In this document: positions 9,437 through 18,335 of the stretch, one piece after another
Position numbering within the stretch: the first letter of the stretch is position 1
Layout: every line of letters begins with the position of its first letter
Origin: Phyllobacterium sp. 628
GTDB taxonomy: Bacteria > Pseudomonadota > Alphaproteobacteria > Rhizobiales > Rhizobiaceae
Direction: 5' to 3'
Length of the DNA stretch: 64,000 bases
Assembly (NCBI RefSeq): GCF_014189505.1
Contig: NZ_CP050303.1
Coordinates: forward strand, 310,001-374,000
Made by a program: the position numbers and the translations under genes
The notes under the pieces: model-generated
Database searches by the model: none
Seen by the model: the letters and a program-made list of their open reading frames with translations, nothing else
Told to the model about the DNA's origin: nothing

Positions 9437-10239
9437 TGACCCACAGACTGAAAGGTAAAATCGCCGTTATCTTTGGCGCGGGTTCTTCGGGTCCCGGCTG
9501 GAGCAATGGCAAAGCAGCTGCTGTCTCCTATGCACGGGAAGGTGCAACGGTCGTCTGTATCGATCTGCAGGAGGATGTGGCTCAAGAAACCGCAGGGATC
9601 ATTCTGAGCGAAGGCTTCAAGGCGATAGCTGTCAAATCGGATGTCACAAGCACTGAATCGGTTACCGCTGCAGTGAACACTGTGATTGACCATTATGGCC
9701 GTATCGACATCCTGCACAATAATGTCGGCGTCGCCACTTCAGGCGGTCCGGAAGACCTGGATGATGAGACATTCAGGAAATCACTCGATATCAATGTCGG
9801 TTCCGTTTTTCGCACGGCAAAGGCCGTGCTGCCGCACATGAAGGCTCGCAAATCCGGCGCCATTATCAACATATCTTCGCTGGCCGCCATTCGCTGGACC
9901 GGCTATCCTTATTTCGCCTATTACGCCGCCAAGGGAGCCGTCAATCAGGCCACGGTCGCCCTCGCCCTGCAATATGCTCCGCATGGTATTCGCGCCAATT
10001 GCATCATGCCGGGCATGATCGATACCCCGCTAATCTACAAGCAAATATCCGCCAATTATGCATCGAATGACGAAATGATCGCAGCGCGTAACCGGCTTGT
10101 GCCACTGGGGCAGATGGGCAGTGCTTTTGACGTTGCCAATGCGGCCGTATTCCTTGCCTCCGACGAAGCAAAATTCATTACTGGTGTCTGCCTGCCTGTT
10201 GACGGCGGACAAAGCTGTTCGGCGGTGGTCGGTGCCTGA
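9436..10239 (+). CDS. SDR-family oxidoreductase
   Basis: A 267-residue short-chain dehydrogenase/reductase using NAD(P). The Rossmann glycine motif is unusual, GAGSSGPGWSNGKAAA in place of the usual TGGxxGIG, with a one-step longer loop. The downstream NNVG motif, the active-site serine (INISSLAAI) and the YYAAK catalytic Tyr/Lys pair are present. It is the third gene of the IclR/TRAP operon and its start overlaps the permease stop by one base. It probably oxidises a hydroxyl group on the imported compound or an intermediate. The exact substrate is not deducible. Confidence 0.88.
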   Translation: MTHRLKGKIAVIFGAGSSGPGWSNGKAAAVSYAREGATVVCIDLQEDVAQETAGIILSEGFKAIAVKSDVTSTESVTAAVNTVIDHYGRIDILHNNVGVATSGGPEDLDDETFRKSLDINVGSVFRTAKAVLPHMKARKSGAIINISSLAAIRWTGYPYFAYYAAKGAVNQATVALALQYAPHGIRANCIMPGMIDTPLIYKQISANYASNDEMIAARNRLVPLGQMGSAFDVANAAVFLASDEAKFITGVCLPVDGGQSCSAVVGA

Positions 10240-11089
10240 CCGCCGTTTGCAGCAACCCGGCCCTGCAACAGCAGAGCGTTTTGAAAGTTTTGCCGGTACT
10301 GGCCGGTTGCTGAGCTTTGATTTGCAACCCGGCCTCAGCATCAACGACGCCATAGCCGGGCCGCTCGTTGCTGCCAATATTCGCGCGGCGGCTCTGGTGA
10401 TCGAAGGTGGCGCGTTCCAACCCTTCCACTATCTCATGCCCGCACTTTCAAAAGATGATCTTCACGCAGCGTGGTACAGCGATACATTCTCCCCACCCGG
10501 CGAAACGAAGCTGGAACGCGGCAACGTGACCTTCGGTGAGCGCGATGGGGCGCCATTCATTCATTGCCATGCCACGTGGATCGAACCGGATGGAAAGCGT
10601 TGTGCTGGCCATATCCTGCCACATGAAACCATGGTCAGCCAACCAGTCCGGGCGACGGCGTGGGGTGTTGAAGACATCCGCATGATTTCCGAGCCGGATG
10701 CGGAAACCGCTTTCACCATCTTTCATCCTGTACCTCTCGATAAAACATCAGGGGATGCGACAGGACCGCGAACAATCATCGCCCGCGTCAGGCCTAACGA
10801 AGACATTATCACAGCGCTCGAAGCGATCTGCCGCAAGCATGGATTGGCCGGCGCACATCTGCGCGGCGGCGTCGGCAGCCTGATAGGCGCTCGGTATACA
10901 AACGGATCGCGAGTTGGGGACATTGCGACTGAAGTCTTCATCACCGGAGGTTTTGTTTCAGCGAACTCCAGCAGGACACAGTTGGAAATTACCATGGTTG
11001 ATACCAAAGGCGGCATCACCAATGGGGCACTGCTTCGCGGCGAGAACCCGGTTTGCATCACCTTCGAACTTTGTCTGGAAGAGGCCTGA
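10232..11089 (+). CDS. Tandem PPC-domain (DUF296) protein
   Basis: A 285-residue protein made of two PPC/DUF296-like halves. The first half has the HCHATWIEPDGKRCAGH signature, matching the family's spaced histidines and GH. The second half (about residues 175-285) repeats the fold with the GALLRGENPVCITFELCL ending. The family includes plant AT-hook proteins and bacterial proteins of unknown biochemical role with a possible metal site. The GTG at 10232 overlaps the preceding SDR stop by eight bases and is the only sensible start, since the ORF extends upstream only inside that gene. Its place between two SDR genes suggests an enzymatic or small-molecule role in the pathway rather than DNA binding. 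That is inference from context. Confidence 0.75.
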   Translation: MPDRRLQQPGPATAERFESFAGTGRLLSFDLQPGLSINDAIAGPLVAANIRAAALVIEGGAFQPFHYLMPALSKDDLHAAWYSDTFSPPGETKLERGNVTFGERDGAPFIHCHATWIEPDGKRCAGHILPHETMVSQPVRATAWGVEDIRMISEPDAETAFTIFHPVPLDKTSGDATGPRTIIARVRPNEDIITALEAICRKHGLAGAHLRGGVGSLIGARYTNGSRVGDIATEVFITGGFVSANSSRTQLEITMVDTKGGITNGALLRGENPVCITFELCLEEA

Positions 11090-11126
11090 CTGTTCCTCTT
11101 CCTCGAGAATTGAGAGGACCTTCACG

Positions 11127-11894
11127 ATGACAGAACTTGATACGAGCGAGCGCACAGCACTGGTTACCGGCGGTGCGTCGGGTATCGGCCTTGCCACTGT
11201 GCATGCGCTGGCTGGTGACGGCTGGAAGGTCGTGGTAGCAGACCGCGACGTGAAGGAAAGTCTGCGGACGGCACTCGAGAGGGACTATCCCCATCGCATC
11301 AGGCTTGTACAACTTGATGTGACGGACGAAACCGCAGTCGAAGCGCTCATGGCGGAGACAGAGGCTGACTTCGGTCCGCTGCGAGGCGTTGTCTGTTCGG
11401 CCGGAATAGGCCGCGACACACCTTTCTTTGACACAACCGCGGATATGTTCCGGCAGATATACGAAATCAATGTCATCGGTACGTTTCTGGTGACGCAATC
11501 CGGTGCGCGGATCATGGCCGCAAGCGGTGGCGGCGCAATCGTCAATCTGGCGTCGATTTCCGGCATGCGCGGCAATATCGGACGTTCTGCCTATGGCGCA
11601 TCGAAGGGCGCCATCATCAACCTCACCAAGGTGATGGCGGTCGAACTTGCCCCATACAATATCCGCGTCAACGCTATTGCACCTGGGCCCGTCGAAACAC
11701 CGATGGCTGCCGCGCTGCACACCCCGGAAATTCGCGAGGGCTGGAGCCGGACAGTACCGCAACGTCGCTACGGCCAACCGGAAGAAATCGCCAGCACAAT
11801 CGCCTTTCTTCTGGATGAAAGCCGCTCAAGTTATGTGACCGGCCAAACCCTTGCCGTCGATGGCGGGTTCACGGCTGGGGGGCTTATCGGCTAA
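11127..11894 (+). CDS. SDR-family oxidoreductase
   Basis: A 255-residue classical short-chain dehydrogenase/reductase. It has the cofactor motif TGGASGIG near residue 14, an aspartate at the end of strand two (VADRD) that suggests NAD(H), the SSAGIG-type turn (CSAGIG), the catalytic serine in NLASISG and the YGASK Tyr/Lys pair. The C-terminal VDGGFTAGG is typical of the FabG/BdhA group. GAGAGGA at 11112-11118 supports ATG 11127. It is the last gene of the TRAP operon, and its stop overlaps the convergent LacI gene by four bases. A second dehydrogenase in the same operon suggests two redox steps in the pathway. Confidence 0.9.
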   Translation: MTELDTSERTALVTGGASGIGLATVHALAGDGWKVVVADRDVKESLRTALERDYPHRIRLVQLDVTDETAVEALMAETEADFGPLRGVVCSAGIGRDTPFFDTTADMFRQIYEINVIGTFLVTQSGARIMAASGGGAIVNLASISGMRGNIGRSAYGASKGAIINLTKVMAVELAPYNIRVNAIAPGPVETPMAAALHTPEIREGWSRTVPQRRYGQPEEIASTIAFLLDESRSSYVTGQTLAVDGGFTAGGLIG

Positions 11895-12946
11895 TCGGTC
11901 TCATGCAATTCGGGATAGCTAAGGCTCTGCAATTCGGTGGGATCACGTCCTTCGATCCGGCGTAATACAGCAAGGGCCAGCTCACGCCCCGCGTGACGGA
12001 CATCCTCGTTGAACACGATGATCTCGGGGCGAAACCATTGCAGAAAATCTGTTGTCTGTTTCGACACCAGATCGATGTCACGGCCGAGTTTCAGGCCAAC
12101 AGCTTCGATACCTGCAACCACGGCAACGGCCAGCCCACCTGTACAGCAGATAATGCCATCTGGCGGGTTGGGTTCGCGCATGAACATTTCGGTCCGGTTG
12201 CGCACATCGCTCAGCGAGACACTGCCATTCCAATGATCAACGGTCACGCCGGTTGCACCGCACTCCTGCAGCCCGCGTTTGAAACCGTCATCGAGATGCC
12301 AATAATATGTGTGAGCAGGACCCGGTCCTGCAACCATGGCAATCCTGCGCCGGCCGCGTTCGACAAGGCTTTTCACTGCTGCATAGGCGTAAGCTTCATT
12401 GTCGAAGTCGTGAAAGGGATGTTCAATCCCCATTTTGGTCCGTCCATGGGTGGCGAAGGGAAAATCGTGTTCCGTGAGATAACGAACGCGCGGATCCGAT
12501 GGTTCAGTCTGGGACATGATAATCCCGTCCGCCGAGCCCGTTTCAATGATGTAGCGGATCGGATGCATCGGATCATGCTCCGGCGAATAGGGCGTAACGA
12601 TCAGATGATAGGGTGTCTCCGCAAGAATTTCGGAAATGCCGTAAACGAGATTGGATGTGAGCCCCATGATCTCGCTTTGCGCGTTGAGAACAAGACTGAT
12701 GACATTGGTTTTGCCGGTGCGCAAACGGACACCTGCCCGGTTCGGCCGGTAACCAATCTGTTTGGCTATAAGCTTTACGCGGGTCTTCGTTGCCTGACCA
12801 ATCTCCGGCGCATCCTTCAGGGCGCGTGATACGGTTGTCACACCCAGCCCCGCCATGAAAGCGATCGTCTTCAGCGTCGGCCGCTCGCCGTCCGCGAGAA
12901 CTGCCACCCTTTCCCCATCGCTGGGATTATGCCGCTTGTCGTTCAT
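11891..12946 (-). CDS. LacI-family transcriptional regulator
   Basis: A 351-residue repressor. The LacI helix-turn-helix spans about residues 22-75: LKTIAFMAGLGVTTVSRALK, followed by the hinge region IGYRPNRAGVRLRTGKTN. A periplasmic-binding-protein-like sugar-binding domain follows. It is divergent from the sugar ABC operon. Two identical sites containing TGTAACGTTTCA, a LacI-type dyad with a central CG, lie in the intergenic region, one near each gene. The protein therefore probably represses both itself and the sugar genes, with a sugar as inducer. The ATG at 12946 is chosen; the frame can be extended to a TTG at 13009, but homologues normally begin close to the helix-turn-helix. Confidence 0.92.
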   Translation of the reverse strand: MNDKRHNPSDGERVAVLADGERPTLKTIAFMAGLGVTTVSRALKDAPEIGQATKTRVKLIAKQIGYRPNRAGVRLRTGKTNVISLVLNAQSEIMGLTSNLVYGISEILAETPYHLIVTPYSPEHDPMHPIRYIIETGSADGIIMSQTEPSDPRVRYLTEHDFPFATHGRTKMGIEHPFHDFDNEAYAYAAVKSLVERGRRRIAMVAGPGPAHTYYWHLDDGFKRGLQECGATGVTVDHWNGSVSLSDVRNRTEMFMREPNPPDGIICCTGGLAVAVVAGIEAVGLKLGRDIDLVSKQTTDFLQWFRPEIIVFNEDVRHAGRELALAVLRRIEGRDPTELQSLSYPELHETD

Positions 12947-13025
12947 GCCATTGCAACCAGTTAAAGCCCTGTCTTTTCTCTGTATGGACCCGCAAAGCTT
13001 GATCTTCAAGATACCTTTTTCGAAA

Positions 13026-13041
13026 ACCTGTAACGTTTCAG
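13026..13041. promoter_or_regulatory. LacI-type operator O1 (lacI side)
   Basis: The 16-mer ACCTGTAACGTTTCAG contains the near-perfect dyad TGTAACGTTTCA (one mismatched pair around a central CG), the typical pattern of LacI-family operators. On the minus strand it lies four bases beyond a TATAAA element and about 80 bases before the regulator start, consistent with autorepression. An identical copy is at 13266-13281. Confidence 0.7.
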
Positions 13042-13236
13042 TTATTTATAATTTTGGTTTGATCCATCATTGTCCAAGCTAATTTTTCTGCCAACTTCTG
13101 TCGCTCCTCTCGACAGAACCTGCATATAAATCGGCGACACCTCTCTACAAAATCCGGATAATTATATGATTTTATTGAAGTTTATGCGAACTTCCACATA
13201 TTATATCGATTATCGAAAAAAATAGAGACCAGCCGA

Positions 13237-13281
13237 TTGCCTCATTCAAAGTTTTGAATTACCGTACCTGTAACGTTTCAG
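13237..13281 (+). promoter_or_regulatory. Sugar operon promoter with LacI-type operator O2
   Basis: TTGCCT at 13237-13242, a 17-base spacer and TACCGT at 13260-13265 form a plausible sigma70 promoter. The 16-mer ACCTGTAACGTTTCAG follows immediately at 13266-13281, covering the expected transcription start. It is identical to the copy 240 bp upstream, so one repressor could bridge both by looping. GGGAGG at 13286-13291 follows. Confidence 0.65.
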
Positions 13282-13296
13282 ATTTGGGAGGATACG

Positions 13297-14541
13297 ATGC
13301 GTTACCGTACATCAATGGCCATTCTGGCTGCATCCACATTTCTTTGGACAACTGGCATAGCCAGCGCTGTCGACCTCGAAGTCACCCATTGGTGGACATC
13401 AGGCGGCGAAGCAGCGGCTGCGAAGGTTCTCGCAGAATCATTTGACAAACAGGGCGGCGACAAATGGGTCGACGGCGCCATTGCCGGTAGCGGCTCCACC
13501 GCAACCCCGATTATTGTCAGCCGTATTCTGGGCGGCAACCCCATGGGCGCGACACAGCTCAACACCGGGCGCGACGCCGAAGATCTGGTCAAGGCCGGTA
13601 TGATGACCGACTTGTCCGAACTTGCAGCCAAGGAGGGCTGGACGAGTTTTATCCGCCCGGCAAAGTTGCTCGATGCCTGCAAATATGAAGGCAAGATTTA
13701 TTGCGTTCCGGTCAATATCCATTCAGCCCAGTGGATGTGGATTAATCCCGAGACGTTCAAGGATGCGGGCGTGCCCGTGCCTGCCAACTGGAAGGATTTT
13801 GTCGCAGCAGCGCCCAAACTGAAGGAAAAAGGTATCATTCCTTTGGCTACGGGTGACGCATGGCAGGTCAACGCCATTTTTAACGTCATGATCCCTTCGC
13901 TTGGTGGCAAGGAGCTTTTCAAGAAGGTCTATCAGGACAAGGATGCCGAAGCCGCTGCAAGTCCGGAAATGAAAGCCATCTGGGAGTCTTTCGCACAGAC
14001 CCGCGATCTGGTTGATCCAGGTTATGTGGGCCGATCATGGAACGAGGCAACCAATCTGGTGATTACCGGAAAAGCCGGTGCGCAGGTCATGGGCGACTGG
14101 GCGCAGGGTGAGTTTGGACTTGCCAAGAAAGTTGCCGGCAAGGATTACGACTGCCTGCCCGGATTGGGTGTTAATGCCATCCTCGATACGGGCGGCGATG
14201 CATTCTATTTCCCTAAGAACCAGAACCCTGAAGTGACCAAAGCGCAGCTCAAGCTGGCGAGCATTTTGCTTTCAAAAGAAACGCAGGTTGCCTTCAACCT
14301 CGCCAAGGGTTCATTACCCGTGCGCGGTGATGTGGATCTGGAAGCGGCCAATGCCTGTATGAAGAAAGGCATCGAGATTCTCAAAAGCCCTGAGAATATC
14401 CTGCCTTCGCTCAATCAGAATCTGACAGCCGACACCAAAGGGCAAATCGAGGATTTGACGAAAGAATTCTTTGCCGATGCGAGCATCAGTGTCGATGCCG
14501 CGCAGGCGCGTTTCGTCGATATCATCAAGCAAGCTCAGTAA
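13297..14541 (+). CDS. Sugar ABC transporter substrate-binding protein
   Basis: A 414-residue periplasmic binding protein of carbohydrate uptake type 1 (extracellular solute-binding family 1). A signal peptide of about 24 residues ends near SASA-VDLEV. The mature start VTHWWTSGGEAAA and the block MGDWAQGEFG near residue 270 resemble glucose/mannose-type binding proteins. It is the first gene of a six-gene operon with two permeases, an ATPase, an isomerase-like protein and a dehydrogenase. A strong GGGAGG precedes the ATG. Expression is probably controlled by the divergent LacI protein through the operator at 13266-13281. The exact sugar is unknown; a glucose-like monosaccharide or glycoside is my guess. 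Confidence 0.92.
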   Translation: MRYRTSMAILAASTFLWTTGIASAVDLEVTHWWTSGGEAAAAKVLAESFDKQGGDKWVDGAIAGSGSTATPIIVSRILGGNPMGATQLNTGRDAEDLVKAGMMTDLSELAAKEGWTSFIRPAKLLDACKYEGKIYCVPVNIHSAQWMWINPETFKDAGVPVPANWKDFVAAAPKLKEKGIIPLATGDAWQVNAIFNVMIPSLGGKELFKKVYQDKDAEAAASPEMKAIWESFAQTRDLVDPGYVGRSWNEATNLVITGKAGAQVMGDWAQGEFGLAKKVAGKDYDCLPGLGVNAILDTGGDAFYFPKNQNPEVTKAQLKLASILLSKETQVAFNLAKGSLPVRGDVDLEAANACMKKGIEILKSPENILPSLNQNLTADTKGQIEDLTKEFFADASISVDAAQARFVDIIKQAQ

Positions 14542-14558
14542 AGCTTACCTTCCCATTT

Positions 14559-14592
14559 GTAGCTACCGGTTGCGGAAGTAACCGGCTGCTAC
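14559..14592 (+). promoter_or_regulatory. Intercistronic stem-loop between binding-protein and permease genes
   Basis: CCGGTT (14566-14571) pairs with AACCGG (14580-14585) around an 8-base loop. The stem continues after a 2x2 internal mismatch with GTAGC (14559-14563) and GCTAC (14588-14592). There is no T-run. Hairpins here commonly protect the binding-protein mRNA or attenuate the permeases, giving excess binding protein. Confidence 0.55.
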
Positions 14593-14614
14593 GAGAGGGC
14601 TGCCGGAGAACATT

Positions 14615-15508
14615 ATGGGTTCCACAGCACGTCCAAATACGCTCTTCAAGAATTTGAATGCCAAGGTTGCAGCGCTGCCGATGATAGCGACCGTCCTTGT
14701 GGTCTTCATCGGCTGCACATTGTGGACCGTTGTTTATTCCTTCACAGCTTCGCGGGCTTTGCCCGAATTGACCTTTGTCGGATTTGATCAGTATGTGCGT
14801 CTGTTTAATACGCCCCGCTGGAACATCTCCGCCGTCAACCTCGCCATATTTGGCGTGTGCCTTTTGTTTTTCTCATCCATTGTCGGCTTTATTCTTGCCG
14901 CGCTGATGGACCAGAAAATTCGCTTCGAGAATACATTCCGCACCATCTTCCTCTATCCCTACGCGCTTTCCTTCATCGTCACCGGCCTTGTGTGGCAATG
15001 GATATTGACGCCGACCTACGGCATCCAGAAAGTAGTGCGCGATCTTGGCTTCGAGAACTTCACCTTCTCCATCCTCAATGATCAGCGTTATGCAATCTAC
15101 GCCATCGTTATCGCCGGCATGTGGCACGGCACGGGCCTCGTCATGGCGCTGATGCTTGCGGGCTTGCGCAATATTGACGAGGAAATCTGGAAGGCGGCGC
15201 GTGTCGATGGCATTCCGACCTGGAAGACCTACCTTTTCATCATCATCCCGATGATGCGTCCGGTTTTCATTACGACGATTGTTTTGACATCGGCCGGTAT
15301 TGTCCGCGTCTACGATCTTGTGGTCGCGTTGACCGATGGCGGCCCTGGCAATGCCAGTGAGGTACCCGCTAAGTATGTCTACGAATTCATGTTCCGCCGC
15401 GCCAATCTCGGACAAGGCCTCGCTGCGTCTACGATCATGCTGACAACCGTTCTCATCATCCTCATCCCGTGGGCCTTGATGGAATTCCGTGAGGGCAAAC
15501 GCAAATGA
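14615..15508 (+). CDS. Sugar ABC transporter permease 1 (MalF/UgpA type)
   Basis: A 297-residue inner-membrane protein with six predicted helices. The cytoplasmic EAA loop, which contacts the ATPase, is visible as EEIWKAARVDGIPTWKTYLF around residues 190-210. It forms the membrane channel with the next permease and imports the sugar delivered by the binding protein. Its stop overlaps the start of permease 2 by four bases (ATGA), implying coupled translation and equal amounts. GGAGAA about eight bases before the ATG serves as the ribosome site. A stem-loop separates it from the binding-protein gene. Confidence 0.92.
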   Translation: MGSTARPNTLFKNLNAKVAALPMIATVLVVFIGCTLWTVVYSFTASRALPELTFVGFDQYVRLFNTPRWNISAVNLAIFGVCLLFFSSIVGFILAALMDQKIRFENTFRTIFLYPYALSFIVTGLVWQWILTPTYGIQKVVRDLGFENFTFSILNDQRYAIYAIVIAGMWHGTGLVMALMLAGLRNIDEEIWKAARVDGIPTWKTYLFIIIPMMRPVFITTIVLTSAGIVRVYDLVVALTDGGPGNASEVPAKYVYEFMFRRANLGQGLAASTIMLTTVLIILIPWALMEFREGKRK

Positions 15509-16405
15509 CCATTGCAAGCCAGACCAACGAACCACGCGGCAAGCGGCCCACGCAGCGGTTCGCACCATCCACCATCATGATTTATGGCGTGCTAATCGTC
15601 GCCGCCGTTTATTATCTGCTGCCGCTTTACGTGATGATTGTCACATCCTTGAAAGGCATGCCGGAAATCCGTCTTGGCAACATCTTCTCGCCGCCCGTCG
15701 AAGTGACGTTTCAGTCATGGAGCACGGCTTGGGACAGCGCCTGTACCGGACTTTATTGCGAAGGCTTGAAGGTCGGCTTCATGAATTCGGTGAAGATAAC
15801 CATACCAAGCGTGATCGCCTCGATTCTGATCGCGTCGGTGAATGGCTATGCGCTTGCCAACTGGCGCTTCAAGGGCTCGGAAGTGTTCTTCAGCATTCTG
15901 CTGTTCGGTGCCTTCATTCCCTATCAGGTTATGCTTTATCCGCTGGTGATCATCACCCGCGATCTCGGCATCTTCGGCACGCTTACCGGTGTTATCGTCA
16001 TCCATACGATTTTCGGCATGCCAATCCTCACGCTGTTGTTTCGCAACTATTTTGCGTCGCTGCCGGTTGAACTGTTCAAAGCCGCACGGGTGGACGGTGC
16101 GGGATTCTGGCGGATTTTCTTCCAGATCATGGTGCCGATGTCCGCGCCGATCTTTGTCGTGGCGATCATCCTGCAGGTCACAGGTATCTGGAACGATTTT
16201 CTCTTCGGCGTCGTCTTTGCCGGGACGAAGAATGTGCCGATGACCGTTCAGCTCAACAACATCGTCAACTCGACGCAAGGCGTCAAGGAATACAACGTCA
16301 ACATGGCAGCCACCATTCTCACTGGTCTGGTGCCGCTGCTTGTCTACTTCTTTTCAGGCAAATATTTCGTCAGGGGGCATTGCCGCTGGCGCTGTCAAAG
16401 GATGA
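15505..16405 (+). CDS. Sugar ABC transporter permease 2 (MalG type), frameshift near the C-terminus
   Basis: A six-helix inner-membrane permease of the CUT1 class, partner of permease 1. The EAA loop reads ELFKAARVDGAGFWRIFFQI. As sequenced, the frame leaves the family sequence at a run of five G (16373-16377) and reads on to 16740, inside the ATPase gene. With four G the protein would end VRGIAAGAVKG and stop at 16405, giving 299 residues, the normal ending for this family. I therefore annotate the corrected end. The extra base is probably a sequencing error; if real, it replaces the last ~11 residues with a ~110-residue tail and overlaps the ATPase gene, which could affect its translation. 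Confidence 0.85.
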
Positions 16406-16450
16406 TTGCGGATGCAGGAAATTTTTCCAACCCAGAAGGAGCGGATCAGC

Positions 16451-17572
16451 ATGACCCAAAAGAGCTCCAGTGTTTCGATCAAAGACCTTTCGCTCAATTA
16501 CGGTTCAGTAAGTGTGTTGAAGGACCTCAATATCGATGTGGCCGATGGCGAGTTTCTCGTCCTGCTCGGCCCGTCGGGTTGCGGCAAATCCACCTTGCTC
16601 AATTGCATTGCCGGGCTTCTGGAAATCTCCGACGGGCAAATCTTCATCAAAGACAAAAATGTCACCTGGAAAGAGCCGAAAGATCGTGGCATCGGCATGG
16701 TATTCCAGTCCTATGCGCTTTACCCGCAAATGACGGTTGAGAAAAATCTTTCCTTCGGGTTGCGTGTTGCCGGACTGCCGAAAGCGGAGATTGCCAAACG
16801 CATTGCCAATGCTGCCGATATCCTGCAAATCGGCCCACTTCTGCAGCGCAAGCCCGGAGCGCTTTCCGGTGGTCAGCGCCAGCGCGTGGCTATCGGCCGG
16901 GCACTGGTGCGTGACGTCGACGTGTTCCTTTTCGATGAACCGCTCTCCAATCTCGACGCCAAGCTGCGTTCCGAATTGCGCGTGGAAATCAAACGGCTGC
17001 ATCACAAGCTTGCCAACACAATGATCTATGTCACACACGATCAGATCGAGGCATTGACGCTTGCGGATCGCATCGCCGTGATGAAGGGCGGGCTGATTCA
17101 GCAGTTGGACGAGCCACTGACGATTTACAACAAGCCGCGCAATTTGTTTGTCGCCAGCTTCATCGGTTCACCCTCTATGAATTTTCTGAAAGGTGAGATC
17201 GGCGAGAAAGACGGCAAGCCGGTTTTCCGCATTGCCGACCTGGATATTTCGCTCGAAAACTATGTGGCGCAGGAACCGTTGCAACCGGGCCGTTCCGTGA
17301 TTTTCGGTTTTCGCCCCGAGCACATCGCCATCAGCGATCAGCCCGGCGTGGCGGGACGTTCCTGTCGGGCGGTCGTTGATCTTGACGAGCCGATGGGTGC
17401 CGACAGCCTTGTCTGGCTGAAAGTTGCAGGCAAGGCCATCTCCGTGCGCGTCGATTCCGGACGGCGTTACCAGAATGGCGAAATTGTTCATCTTACCTTC
17501 GATCCCGCCCTCGCCTCCCTCTTCGACTCCCCAGACCGAAGACCGTATCTAGCAAACCTTATGGAGTACTGA
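16451..17572 (+). CDS. Sugar ABC transporter ATP-binding protein (UgpC/MalK type)
   Basis: A 373-residue ATPase that energises the sugar permeases. Walker A GPSGCGKST, signature LSGGQRQRVAIGRAL, Walker B VFLFDEPLSNLD and the switch histidine in YVTHDQ are all present. The C-terminal ~130 residues form the TOBE/OB regulatory domain typical of MalK and UgpC. GAAGGAG just upstream supports ATG 16451; the frame extends 15 codons further without a ribosome site. It follows permease 2, whose frameshifted frame would overlap it. Confidence 0.93.
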   Translation: MTQKSSSVSIKDLSLNYGSVSVLKDLNIDVADGEFLVLLGPSGCGKSTLLNCIAGLLEISDGQIFIKDKNVTWKEPKDRGIGMVFQSYALYPQMTVEKNLSFGLRVAGLPKAEIAKRIANAADILQIGPLLQRKPGALSGGQRQRVAIGRALVRDVDVFLFDEPLSNLDAKLRSELRVEIKRLHHKLANTMIYVTHDQIEALTLADRIAVMKGGLIQQLDEPLTIYNKPRNLFVASFIGSPSMNFLKGEIGEKDGKPVFRIADLDISLENYVAQEPLQPGRSVIFGFRPEHIAISDQPGVAGRSCRAVVDLDEPMGADSLVWLKVAGKAISVRVDSGRRYQNGEIVHLTFDPALASLFDSPDRRPYLANLMEY

Positions 17573-17574
17573 CC

Positions 17575-18321
17575 GTGACTGACTTTTCCTACCAGCTCTA
17601 CAGTTCCCGCAATTTTCCGCCGCTTGAGAAGATACTCGCGATCCTGCAGAAAAATGGCTATGCGCAGGTCGAAGGTTATGGCGGTGTCTATACGGATGCG
17701 GCAGCGACCAGAGCCGCACTTGATGCCTATGGTTTGACCATGGCGTCCGGCCACTTCAGCATCGATCTTCTGGAGAAGGAGCCGAACAAGGTTCTCGACA
17801 TCGCCGGAACACTTGGCCTGAAGGTGATTTACTGTCCGCATCTTGCAGCAGACGAACGTCCGGCGACCGCTTCCGGCTGGTCGGATTTCGGCAAGCGGCT
17901 TGAGGCGGCAAATGCAACCTATAGCGATGCAGGATACATTTTCGGCTGGCATAACCATGATTTCGAATTCAAGGCTCTGCCTGACGGATCTATCCCGCAA
18001 AAACTCATCCTTGATGCAGCGCCCAGCATATCCTGGGAAGCGGACATTGCGTGGGTTATCCGGGGTGGCGCCGATCCTTTCCAGTGGATCAAGGATTATG
18101 GCTCCCGCATTACGGCCGTCCATGTGAAAGACATCGCGCCTGCGGGCGAGAACACCAATGAAGACGGCTGGTCCGATGTCGGCTACGGCACCGTTGACTG
18201 GAAGGCACTCTTCGCCGCGCTGAAGGGCACACCGGTTCAATATTTCGTCATGGAACACGACAACCCGGCAGATGATGAGCGGTTCGCCCGCCGCTCCATC
18301 GCTACCGTCAAGGCATTTTGA
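17575..18321 (+). CDS. Sugar phosphate isomerase/epimerase family protein (xylose isomerase-like TIM barrel)
   Basis: A 248-residue protein of the AP endonuclease 2/xylose isomerase-like TIM-barrel superfamily. Likely metal ligands are seen in FGWHNHDFEF (His/Asp), in the strand ISWEADIAWV, in VHVKD and in the final YFVMEHDNP. It starts at a GTG two bases after the ATPase stop, with GGAG eight bases upstream. Relatives isomerise or epimerise sugars, or act with Gfo/Idh/MocA dehydrogenases on 3-keto sugars. Such a dehydrogenase is the next gene, so a 3-keto-sugar step is a reasonable inference, not proven. Confidence 0.85.
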   Translation: MTDFSYQLYSSRNFPPLEKILAILQKNGYAQVEGYGGVYTDAAATRAALDAYGLTMASGHFSIDLLEKEPNKVLDIAGTLGLKVIYCPHLAADERPATASGWSDFGKRLEAANATYSDAGYIFGWHNHDFEFKALPDGSIPQKLILDAAPSISWEADIAWVIRGGADPFQWIKDYGSRITAVHVKDIAPAGENTNEDGWSDVGYGTVDWKALFAALKGTPVQYFVMEHDNPADDERFARRSIATVKAF

Positions 18322-18335
18322 AGAAAGACAGCATC

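Noticed and set aside
16406-16740. The long C-terminal tail of sugar permease 2 as a real fusion
   Set aside because: The tail reads through the ATPase gene in a wrong frame and looks non-coding; a one-base change restores a normal permease end.
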